The notes under the pieces were generated by a model, which saw only the letters and a list, made by a program, of their open reading frames with translations, was not told the DNA's origin and did not search any database. From NCBI GenBank assembly GCA_038501785.1, contig JBAMJR010000006.1, positions 561,501 through 625,500 of the forward strand: a DNA stretch of 64,000 bases, written 5' to 3'. A program made the translations under genes and the position numbers. This DNA comes from Myoxocephalus aenaeus (Eukaryota > Chordata > Actinopteri > Perciformes > Cottidae). Each line of letters starts with the position of its first letter. The first letter of the stretch is position 1. This document shows positions 35,936 through 51,200 of this stretch, piece by piece.

Positions 35936-35941
35936 AATAAA
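35936..35941 (+). terminator. candidate prkcd polyadenylation signal
   Basis: AATAAA in agctcaataaacttaatc lies about 1.2 kb after the prkcd stop and is the best late signal before the rft1 promoter. Interval 34721-35936 is therefore the likely 3' UTR. Confidence 0.55.
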
Positions 35942-36269
35942 CTTAATCAGTAAATTGTTTTTAACTTAAAGTGATGCTAAAGTGCTTATAATAGGTATGA
36001 CACTTTCAGCCGACAAAAAATAAATTCATTGTATTTTTAAAAGCAAACAAAAGAAAGGAGCTAAAACGCCTCTGTAATAGATTACTTCAGCTTGTACCTG
36101 AACAATGTTATTGTTAATGTCAATATGGACTTTGACATCTATGTCACAAAATACAATATATAAATGGGCTTTTCTCGGCAGAATACATTTCGTGAATGTA
36201 GAATATCTTTAATAGTATCAACACGCTAGTAACAAACATTTGGTCATCACACAGAGATGATCAGAAGGA

Positions 36270-36558
36270 TGTTTACGCCCTCTAGCGTCAACGCGTTGGA
36301 CGTGACGCCCCGTGACGTCACCGCGTAACGTGTTTCCGTACAATGTGTACGGAAGTGTAACTACTACTGCGGTCCAATGTAACGTTAATCTTCCACCGGT
36401 TCATTAGAAATTAGGGGCGGTTATTATTGTTATTTCAGGCCGCCACACTAACGGGTTTTTACGGTATGACGCTGTCATGATTCGCCTTCGTAGAAAGCAG
36501 CGGAAGAGTTGTGAAAGTCACGCCTGACAAAGATTTCCAGAGTCAGAGGAAGTCCAAG
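36270..36558 (+). promoter_or_regulatory. rft1 promoter with consensus CRE
   Basis: The DNA is CpG-rich, without TATA, directly upstream of the rft1 ATG. It includes a perfect palindromic CRE/ATF site TGACGTCA at 36313-36320, within a cluster of CGTGACG motifs (36300-36320). Part is presumably 5' UTR. The start site is not determined. Confidence 0.6.
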
Positions 36559-36933
36559 ATGAGTTCCGAGGATGTTCTGAGGAGTGCGTCCACTCTAGCA
36601 TCCTATAATGTGTTGCTACAGGTACACGGACACATGCATCTGAGATATAACACCATACCAGCGGAGTATTTTTTATTATATAAAAAAAATATATATTAGT
36701 ATTATTATTCAATATTTTGGTCTAGATTGTAAAACGATGGATGTGATTTTCTGTGTTATTTATCTCAGGTGATGTTCCGCGTCCTCACCTTCTTGCTGAA
36801 TGCCTTCACACTGCGGTTTGTCTCCAAAGAGCTGATCGGTGTTGTCAATGTCAGGTAAGGAGGATCAGTGCTGAGATAGGAGAGCTGTGGCATCAGCCAA
36901 GAGGAGAAAGGGGACAATGCCAGCACGTTTCAC

Positions 36934-37001
<68 letters not shown>

Positions 37002-39221
37002 GCAGGCTTACACTACTGTACTCCACGTTAGTATTTTTATCCAGAGAGGCTTTCCGGAGAGCCTGTCTGAGTGGGGTATCTGGAACAAACCACAGCTGGA
37101 GACAAGTTATCAACCTGCTATGGCTGACGTAAGTTGAGTGATTTTACAAAATGGATAAAGTGTGTTTAATCCAGTGTATTCAACTTGTATACCTGTGTAT
37201 TTTTATCTGTGTGTTGTGTCTTTGCCTGTCTTACCTCTCAGGTTGCCTCTGGGTGTGTTATGGGCAGCCCTGCTGGTCTGTGTGTGGCTGTGGCTCCTGG
37301 AGGTCCCAGACCCCCAGACCGTCCCTTACTACGGCCCTGCTGTGGTGATGTTTGCTTTGTCGGGAGTGCAGGAGCTCCTGGCTGAGCCCCTCTGGGTCCT
37401 GGCTCAAGCGCACATGTTTGTCCGACTGAAGGTGGTCGCTGAGAGCTTAGCGATGATCGCTAAGTGCAGTATAACCGTGGTGTTGGTGGTGTTTGCCCGT
37501 GAATGGGGCCTTTACATCTTCTCTGCTGCTCATGTAAGAAATCAGCTGATGTCCTCTTTGCGTGATTTCTGTGACGACTTACTCTGTATGTAATGATTCT
37601 AAGCTCTCTTCTCTTAGTTGGTGTACACAGGATTCCTGGTGCTGTGCTACGCTGTTTACTTCATTCGTTTCTTGGGCTCTAAAGAGGCCGCCAAGAAGGG
37701 TTTTCCTCTGCAACGTGTTGGAGATCTCTTGCCCCGTAGAGCCGATGGAGAGGTAATAGGGCAGGAAAATATATTAAATGTATTATTTGAGATCTATCTT
37801 CACAAAATCAAACTGACGAGCAACAAGATAAACAGTTACCATACAGGATTAATGATCGTTATCTATTGCTCTGTTTTTAGCCGCTGGTTGATTGGGCTCT
37901 GGCCCAGCTCACGTGGAGCTTCTTCAAGCAGTCCTTCCTGAAGCAGATCCTGACAGAGGGGGAGCGGTACGTCATGACCTTCTTGAATGTCCTGAGCTTT
38001 GGAGACCAGGGAGTTTATGATATTGTCAATAATCTGGGCTCCATGGTGGCTCGCTTCATCTTCCTGCCTATCGAGGAAAGCTTCTACGTCTTCTTTGCCA
38101 AAGTGCTAGAGCGAGGACGTGATGTCAAAAGTCAGAAAAAGGTTTGAGTCTCGGATATAAATAAGTTTTTGTGAAATGAATTGAATCTTTGGGTTCACGT
38201 CGTGTTGCATGTTTTGTCGACAGGAGGACGTTGCCATTGCAGCGGAGGTCCTGGAGTGTCTGCTGAAACTGGTGCTGGTGGTTGGTCTGATTATCTCTGT
38301 GTTTGGCTACGCCTACTCTCACTTGGCTCTGGATGTTTACGGCGGCTCTCTACTTAGCAGCGGGGCAGGTAACAGAGCCACAACACACTGGTTGTACTGG
38401 ATATATGTGGCATATCTAGCTTTGCTTGCTGTTCTTACTCATTGCTCTGTGTTTGTGTTTTTTGGTTAAAGGGCCCACGTTGCTGCGATGCTACAGCTGC
38501 TATGTCCTCCTGCTCGCTGCAAATGGCGTAACAGAGTGCTTTGTGTTTGCTGCCATGAGCCAAGAAGAGGTTGACAAGTAAGTCATGTAGAAGTATAGAA
38601 ACACAGCCAGTAACGCATCATGCAACCGGCCAGTCACCACTGTTTGTGCTTCGTCCTCAGGTATAACGTAGTGATGCTGGCTCTGTCGGTATCTTTCCTG
38701 TTCCTGTCCTACATGCTGACGTGGTGGGCCGGTGCTGTGGGCTTCATATTGGCAAATTGCCTTAACATGGGCCTCCGCATCTTGCACAGCCTGCTTTACA
38801 TACACAACTACTTCCATTCCACTTCATGGAAACCTCTGCAAGGCCTGTTGCCCTCCCCGCTCCTAATACTGGCACTTGCTGTCAGTGCCATCGTCACAGC
38901 GCTGTCTGAGGTACAAGAGAATAAAATATTCATTCTCCACTCAGGTTTTATCTCTAAATATCACACATTACATAGCATTTGTATTCTATATAATCCGTAT
39001 TGAATCTTGTGCAAACCAGTGGCCCTAACTTGAGCATCTTTTTTCTCTGGTTGCAGGGAGTATTCTGCTGTGACAGCGGCTGGCTACTAAGGCTGGTCCA
39101 TATCGGCGTAGGAGCATTGTGTCTGCTCGGTGTGTTTGTGGCTGTTCTCGTCACAGAGACCCGGCTTATTCAGTTCGTGAAGACTCAGCTCTTGCCCCAA
39201 TACAGAAAGAAACACACTTAA
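36559..39221 (+). CDS. rft1: RFT1 homologue, ER multi-pass protein of N-linked glycosylation
   Basis: RFT1 is required for the lipid-linked oligosaccharide pathway in the ER membrane. Its assignment as the Man5GlcNAc2-PP-dolichol flippase is disputed. Exons: 36559-36621, 36769-36854, 37006-37128, 37242-37533, 37618-37752, 37881-38141, 38224-38368, 38472-38577, 38661-38910, 39057-39221 (TAA). All phases close, giving 541 aa, the human length as I recall it. The start MSSEDVLRSASTLAS is the first in-frame ATG. Recognisable blocks are FRVLTFLLNAFTLRFVSKEL, LSREAFRRACLSG, PLWVLAQAHMFVRLK, FFKQSFLKQILTEGERYVMT, LNVLSFGDQGVYDIVNNLGS and PIEESFYVFFAKVLERG. Many hydrophobic segments of about 20 residues fit 12-14 membrane spans. 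Introns are short, and intron 2 is largely a GT array. The gene starts about 0.6 kb after the prkcd poly(A) signal. Confidence 0.97.
36935..37001. repeat. (GT)n microsatellite filling rft1 intron 2
   Basis: About 33 GT units end four bases before the acceptor TTGCAG (37005). The array is nearly half of a 151-base intron and replaces the usual pyrimidine tract. Confidence 0.95.
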
Positions 39222-39814
39222 ATTGGCTGGAAAAAAGCTTATGTTTCCCTAGAAACGGCTCTAACGAGCTGCGTTTTGACAGTTACTGACAGTGTGAAAG
39301 TAACGATGGAACAACTTTTGAAAATGTACCTATTTGAATGTGTGGGTGTATGATGCTGATATGTTTTCCTTGGATCATTCCTGTGTTGGCTCATACAAGT
39401 ATGAACAATCATGTCCTGACTGTTTTGGAATCGGATTGTGGCTGATAAAGAATTGAATGTATTTTAAGAAAACAGTTGAATTTGTTACCGGAATAGATAC
39501 AAATATATATTTATAAACTTAAAGCAGCCCAAAGGATTTGTTGTGTTTGTCCAAAAATCACCCAAACTCCCATTTTCAGGCTTTCACCATTTCGGGACAT
39601 TCCAGCTGTCGTTAATTTAACTACAAATTCAGGCATCTCGTAAAATGTGAAGTCCATTATTCTGTTCACATATCCTTTGTTTTTGACAAGGTTAAGAAGC
39701 AGGGAGGAATTCTGTTTTGTACACCACGTAGAAAGCATAATGGTACATCTCCATTTTAAGTTCATTAATTATATTTTTTATGTTTTTTTTCAATGTTTAT
39801 GACAATTTCATTGC

Positions 39815-39820
39815 AATAAA
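39815..39820 (+). terminator. candidate rft1 polyadenylation signal
   Basis: AATAAA (ttgcaataaatatat) lies about 0.6 kb after the rft1 stop. It is immediately upstream of the hAT-like element at 39856. Confidence 0.55.
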
Positions 39821-39855
39821 TATATATTATGTGAGGGAGTGCACACATTCTAGAG

Positions 39856-40162
39856 CAGTGGTTCTCAAATGGGGCTACGGGAAGGCACTCCAGGTACGTG
39901 AGATACAAAAATTATATATATTTAAATTTAGCATCCATTCAAAAATCCTTTAAAAATAGTTATTTAATAAATATTCAATAATATATAAGTGTAAGTTCAT
40001 AAACTGAAATGTATATATTCTATATTAAATCAGACACTGATGGCACAGTGCTGTGTATTACATCTTTTTTTCAACCCAAAATGCTTTACGCTTGTTTGGG
40101 GGTACTTGATGAAAACATATTTCACAGGGGGTACATCACTGAAAAAAGGTTGAGAACCACTG
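39856..40162. mobile_element. hAT-like non-autonomous element (MITE)
   Basis: Terminal inverted repeats are CAGTGGTTCTCAA at the left and TTGAGAACCACTG at the right. They are flanked by imperfect 8-base direct repeats (ttctagag / gtctacag, 6 of 8 match). Such CAGTGGTTCTCAA ends with 8-bp duplications are characteristic of hAT elements. It is 307 bp long with no transposase. Confidence 0.85.
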
Positions 40163-40787
40163 GTCTACAGCATGGGTTTACAAACATGTTTGCACCATCT
40201 TTTTTTCTAATCACTTTAGGGACACTAAGTAACTTGAGTGCAGCGGCTATTTAACATGTTGCTTGGAATCTCTTGTTATTTGTTTGTCTGTCCTCTGTAC
40301 TTATTGCCACAGAATGTAGGGTGGAGTAATGATGTCATTATGAAAAACAACAGGAAGGGGTGGGAACAGCATTCTTTTAAAGGATGGCAATACTCCCTTC
40401 TTTTCTTTTTTTTACATTTATTTTGTATTTATACACAAGCCAGGCTTGGTATACAGTTTGTTGATGTCTTAAGACAGCCAGCTACTTATCTTTTATCTTA
40501 GTCATACCTTTTGAACTTTGAGTCCTATTTGCTTGGCTTGCTTATTACCCGGTAGAGGATACACAGATACACATTTGTTACCTTCTTGGATCGCTGGGAT
40601 TTATTTGGGAAAATGTAATGCCACAAGTTGTAGCAGTGATATCCTAATGAAGCAGCAGGTAGGACAGCAGAGCATGAAGAAAAAACAGAGGCAAAGAGAC
40701 AGAAAAGAGGAGGAGCGTATACACTCGTTGCGTCATTTAATTCTCTCAAGAACAGATTTATTATCCCCTGGAGAATCACTGCTGGGT

Positions 40788-40796
40788 TATATATAT
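40788..40796 (+). promoter_or_regulatory. TATA box of mustn1
   Basis: TATATATAT lies about 105 bases upstream of the mustn1 ATG. It would place transcription start near 40820 and leave a 5' UTR of about 75 bases. A TATA-type promoter suits a tissue-restricted gene and contrasts with the CpG-type promoters of the other genes here. Confidence 0.6.
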
Positions 40797-40892
40797 TTGT
40801 GAATGTGTGTTGGGCTGGACTCGCAAGAGAAAAAGAGGGACGTCTGACAGAAAAGAGATTTTCTTACGGCCAGCTTCAACTGCTCAAACAAC

Positions 40893-41580
40893 ATGTCTCA
40901 AGTAAGACCATTGTTTTAAAATGAGATGACATTTTTCACATAGTTAAAAAAAGACCTTCTGCAGACTTGGAGAGCCAGAAAACACATGTGTGCTGTCGTA
41001 CTTGTTTCTTTTCAGCCAGGTCAGGAAGAAGATGAACAAATGCGTCTCGAGGTGAGAGATGAGGACCTGACCGAAGCAAGGACCAAACTGGGTACAAGTG
41101 GGAAAGCAAAGAGCAAGACACTTGAAGTAATGGAGGAGTGTGGTAAGGACACACACACACACACACACACACACGGACATAGAATTTTACATTTGTCTTA
41201 CAGATAAAACTGAAAGAAAGCAGTCTTTAGTTTTCTGCATCTGGATAGGATCATGTTATGGCAGTGGGTTTGTGTGAGGGGCGTTTCTTCATGATGCTCA
41301 AGTTTCCACTCCATATACAGTGAGGAAAGGAGGGCTGTACTGATAGGAGATTCCTGTCAACAGTCTTTCATCTCACCCAGTGGGATAAAGTGTGTGTATT
41401 TATTTATACAGAGCGTATCCACAATTTTACATTGTACTGCCTCATCAGTGATATATTCTGATTGTTGTTTCTCTTTCTTTAGAGAAAATTGGTAAAGCTG
41501 CTCCCTCTGTGTTCAGTGGAGTGAGATCAGGAACGGAGACTGTTCTGAATGCTCGCTCAGCTCGACCTATCAGGAAGTAG
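40893..41580 (+). CDS. mustn1: musculoskeletal embryonic nuclear protein 1
   Basis: A small nuclear protein expressed in developing and regenerating muscle and skeletal tissue. Its molecular activity is not established. Exons: 40893-40901 (only Met-Ser-Gln), 41016-41142, 41483-41580 (TAG), giving 77 aa against roughly 80 in vertebrates. Diagnostic blocks are VRDEDLTEARTKLG, KSKTLEVMEECEKIG, and AAPSVFSGVRSGTETVLNA, all matching the family as I remember it. The middle is acidic and basic and probably helical. There is no signal peptide or membrane segment. The start is fixed by the Met-Ser-Gln beginning and its donor, caa|GTAAGA. It ends tail-to-tail with ruvbl1. Confidence 0.93.
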
Positions 41581-41693
41581 CAGTGGACTTCCTGACCATG
41601 ATTGGACACCACATGGTTCACTTTATGGGTTTAGGATCAGTTTTTCTGCAGCTGCACTTCAGTCCATGAAAATTTAGTTTGATGCCTTTCCTA

Positions 41694-41714
41694 CCCCCCC
41701 CCCCCCCCCCCCCC
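41694..41714 (+). repeat. 21-base poly(C) run in mustn1 3' UTR
   Basis: An uninterrupted run of C lies about 110 bases after the mustn1 stop, inside the inferred 3' UTR. Length is likely variable and prone to sequencing error. Confidence 0.85.
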
Positions 41715-41968
41715 ATCAGGTGTTCTTCCTTAAACAGAAGAACTTCTATACACTGGCAAGCCAGTTATTCATTTTTAAAAGAAAATTCAGAGAAATGTTT
41801 AACTATTCTTGCTGCCTCTGTAACAGCAGCATTTAGTTCCAAGTTAAGGGTAATTAGAAGGAATGAGCAATACTCCAATCAAAACAATTGCATGACATTT
41901 TTTTATTAAAAAATATTTCAAGTTGGAATCTTCTGTCTCATCCGTTCTGTTTCATTGTAAGAAGTGCC

Positions 41969-41974
41969 AATAAA
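41969..41974 (+). terminator. mustn1 polyadenylation signal
   Basis: AATAAA in gtgccaataaaaaagtaa lies about 390 bases after the mustn1 stop. Confidence 0.75.
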
Positions 41975-42005
41975 AAAGTAAACCGAGTCAACTTGTGTTT
42001 TGCTT

Positions 42006-42011
42006 TTTATT
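42006..42011 (-). terminator. ruvbl1 polyadenylation signal
   Basis: TTTATT on the plus strand (AATAAA on minus) lies 216 bases beyond the ruvbl1 stop. Cleavage 10-30 bases further would fall near 41976-41996, almost on the mustn1 signal facing the other way. Confidence 0.7.
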
Positions 42012-42226
42012 CAAAAAATTACTTTCATCAACGAAGGGAATGGATAAAACTTTTTAGAACAAAACTCCTACAGTAGATGAAGTCGGGACACTAGAATGAG
42101 CCATGGTGTGGAGGGTAAAGACGGAAAAACAAAAAGGAAAAAGCCACATAAAAGGATGGAGAATCAAAGTGAACCATGTAACACCAGCCCCTGGAAGTTG
42201 TGAAAGAAAAAGGCGTGAATCTAGTT

Positions 42227-47424
<5,198 letters not shown>

Positions 47425-48238
47425 AGTTCCTGTTTCTTTATAAATACGTGATGTAAAAATTGCAAGGCAGGTTTACGATGAAGAAAATACCTCCTGTGCT
47501 TCCGATAACTTCTCACCGCCAGAATCGGCGCCGAAACTCAAAACACAGGGAAATCGGTTTCCATGTGGGTTACTAGGGAAAATCAGCGGAAGTGATACCC
47601 GGAGAACCGTAGACATAAATGTTACTATTGGACCTTGTCGACTGATGCAGCACATTTATTGGCTAAAGTATATGTCAATCATTTCTACATACAAAGACCC
47701 CGCCCAGAAGAGGTTTCATTTCCAGTTGTGTTACCGTGGCTTTTGTCGTACTGGAAACTGATACAAATTTGTCAAAGTGTAAATAAGAGTAAAAAATAAA
47801 TGCAGAACTGAACTGATACAGGTGTTTCATCTCCACAGAAGCTCATGTGTTATAGTTGGCGTTATACTTTAATTAAACAGCTGTTATGTCAGGTCAGTTC
47901 CCCACTTATTTTAATTTGTGTTTGTCACTGAAGAAACGTTCCGCTTCCGCATGTTGTCCTCAGGATGGCGTGCACTGACAGCAAGGAAGACGTTTCTCTC
48001 AACTCCCAAAGTAACGTTAAAGTTGTATGTATATGTATATGTTTTGTAAGCCACAAACGAATTAAAACAACACGTTTTTGAAGGTGTTTCGGTATTAGTA
48101 AGCGGGTGTCAACGAAGGAAACGGTTGTTGACAGCAACTACTGCAGTTTTAACGTTTCCTTTGGAGCCGAGTTCAACGTCCAACTCGGAGTATAGAAAAT
48201 ACGCACGTCGTTTAACAATACATCAAACTGGAGTCAAA
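47425..48238. promoter_or_regulatory. bidirectional promoter between ruvbl1 and eefsec
   Basis: 814 bases separate the two divergent start codons. Motifs seen are an ETS-type CGGAAGT near 47587-47593, inverted CCAAT boxes (ATTGG) at 47627-47631 and 47658-47662, and a GC box CCCCGCCC at 47698-47705. No TATA box is placed at either start. The human RUVBL1-EEFSEC pair is also head-to-head, so the arrangement is likely ancient. Start sites are not determined. Confidence 0.65.
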
Positions 48239-51200
48239 ATGTCAGAGTCTGCTGACAGTCGCACCAATACGTTAAATTTCAACGTCGGGGTGCTCGGACA
48301 TGTCGACAGTGGAAAGACATCGCTCGCCAGGGCGCTGAGCAGCACCGCCTCCACGGCTGCCTTTGACAAGAACCCGCAGTCCCGCGAGAGAGGCATCACG
48401 CTGGACCTCGGCTTCTCCTCCTTCACGGTGGACCTTCCGGACCACCTGCGGGACAGTGGAGGCCAGCAGCAGTATGACAGCCTGCAGTTCACCCTGGTGG
48501 ATTGTCCGGGTCACGCCTCTCTTATTCGCACTATCATTGGGGGTGAGCTAACTCTCTGCACGTTTGGGTGGTAAATACATAGGCTACATTTAGAACACGT
48601 TGACCTACCAGTAGATGATGATACCAGCTGAGGCGACAGCAACCATATCTCACCAACTACACTCTGCCAATTTATACAGGCATGCAGTCCAACATAACAA
48701 GCCTGACATATATTCTACCTTTTATGAATGCTAGTACGTTCATTAAACTGTTTTAGAGAGGTGTTCATTCAACACTGTGGTCATTTTAGAGGCTGTTGTT
48801 TGTGATGCTGTTGACTTGTATGACATTTTTGGTCCGCCCCATTTATATCAAGGAGCGTGGATTACATATTAAAAACACCTCTCACTATTATTAACATTAT
48901 AACCTCCATGAAGCTCAGGTTTATTGCAGGGCTGTTACGTTTGACTGAATTAGTATTAGCGAGGTGTCATTAATATACTGCCAACTGAATGTACTGTATA
49001 TCTACCACTTAATATAAAAAGCATGCCTCTTAAATTGGCCTTTTTCACAGCAAACATTCTGACGTGTCACTCACAAAAGAACACAGGTGTTACTAATAAC
49101 ATTAACAGTATATTTGTTCCAGTCAAGTGTCTCAGTAATGAGACTTGACAGTGAGCCAGCATGCACAATACCAGTACACTGAAACCAAAGCACATGTTGT
49201 TTCTGAACCTTATTTACAGACACACACAGTATCTCAATGTAAAACACCTAAAAACTGGAAAATTGCTTAACTGCCAAAAAAGCAGAAAAGTTAATTTTGC
49301 ATCTGCCTTTTTAATCTGAAGTTCCAGAGATAAAGTCCCTGCTGTTATGCTGTTACATAAAAAAAAACTACCCTCAAATAGCTTGAGTGTTTTCATTCGA
49401 TGCAAACTAAGTTGACATAATAGTTTACTTAGAAAACCCACGAAAATAAATCATCATAAAACAGAAATCTGAAAGTGCGAGGCCCAAATAATACAAACAC
49501 ATTGGTGCCAGTGACTGTATCAGTAACAATATCAAGAGAGTTTGTACTGTGGTATTGTGACCTATCCAGCAGAGGGCGCCTTTTCTCTGCAAGCAGAAAG
49601 GTTGATCATGTCATATTGACTAAGAGCTGCAAAGATTAATCAACTAGTTTTCAACAAGTACATTTACTGCCAACTATTTTGATAATCAAATTAATTGATG
49701 AATTGGTTTGATTTATTACTTAAGAAAATCAGTTTCTGTGCTTCCAGCTTTTTGAATGTGAATATTTTCTAGTTGACTTACTCCTCTATGACATTAAACG
49801 ATATATCTCTCAGTTGTGGACAAAACAAGGCATGTGAGAATATCACCTTGAGGTTTCAGAATACTTATAATTATCGAAGTATTGGACTTGGTATGATGAA
49901 GGCACTCAAACACTGAATGCTGCTGTGTTGTAGAACCAAAGTACTAAATTAAACCTATGAGCCAGTGGGGTGTCACATGCTGTAGATTAGGGAGGAAGGA
50001 GAGTGTGGTGTTTGGGGTATGTTTTAAACCGGCCCTCCTGTCCCAAGTGGGAAAAGCACAGGAAAGAGAAGGAGCCAAATAGAAGGAGAGAAAAGAGGGG
50101 AACACAGGAAAGAGAGACTGCCAAAGTTGGGAAAAGAAACGAGGGAAAGGAAAGACAACCAAGTGAGTTGCAGCTCTGGTTTCAACCCTCAAGCTTTTTA
50201 TGCTCTCTTTGCCTTTATGCACCCCTCCCCTAAATTATCTTGTTGTTCTCCTGTTATTTTTGGGTATCTGTGTCCATTCCTAGTTGTGTGCTGCTGTCGG
50301 CTTTTAGCCTCTACTCACAGTTCTACTAAAGATGCACAGCAGGAAAGCTGGAATGTCTGTAACACGAACTATTGTGTTGTTCTGATTCAGCGTGCTTTTC
50401 TTCCATGTCAATAATATCTGACATTCCCTTTGATCATCGTTGGCTTTTTTTGCTCTTTCTAGGTGCCCAAATTATTGACCTGATGATGCTGGTGGTGGAC
50501 GTGGTGAAAGGGCTGCAGACTCAGACTGCAGAGTGTCTGCTGATAGGAGAGCTGACCTGCCCTCGCATGGTGGTCATCCTGAACAAAATCGACCTACTGC
50601 CACCCAACAAAAGACAGAGTGCCATTGAGAAAATGACCAAGAAACTGCACAAAACTTTGGAGAGCACCAGGTCTGACTTCATTATAAGTATAAGAATAAA
50701 TTGGGATATTGTGGAAACGAAGGCCCAGCCATCTAAGTGGGTTTATGCATCCCATGTACTCCCAGTGGCCCTGGATTGAATCTCTTGCCAAATTTCCTCA
50801 TTCATTACACATTCTGTCTCCCTCTCTGCATTCCAGTGGTCTGTCCGTCAGACCCACTTGTTTTTTATTCAAAGTAACTTTAATCATTACTTCAACATCA
50901 AAGCATGAAGTAATTTCAATATTATGTTTTGCTGTTGGCCAGATTTAAGGAATGTCCAGTGATTGCTGTGGCAGCGAAGCCCGGGGGCCCGGAGGCTCCT
51001 GACACAGAGGAGCCACATGGAGTGCCAGAGTTAATAGAGGTAAAGTCCGGAAACACTCTGGTTCCCCTCCATTGTTACTAATTTAGCTCAAAAGAGCACA
51101 TAAGTTCTCACTTATGAACAAGTGCTGTTAGTCAGCCGTCATTGTTCAAGTGGCAGTGAATTAGTAAAGCAAGTCTGTGTTTATTTACCGCACAACTAAA

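Noticed and set aside
48125..48238. An N-terminal extension of eefsec from an upstream TTG
   Set aside because: There is no ATG in the extension, and the family begins near the ATG at 48239.
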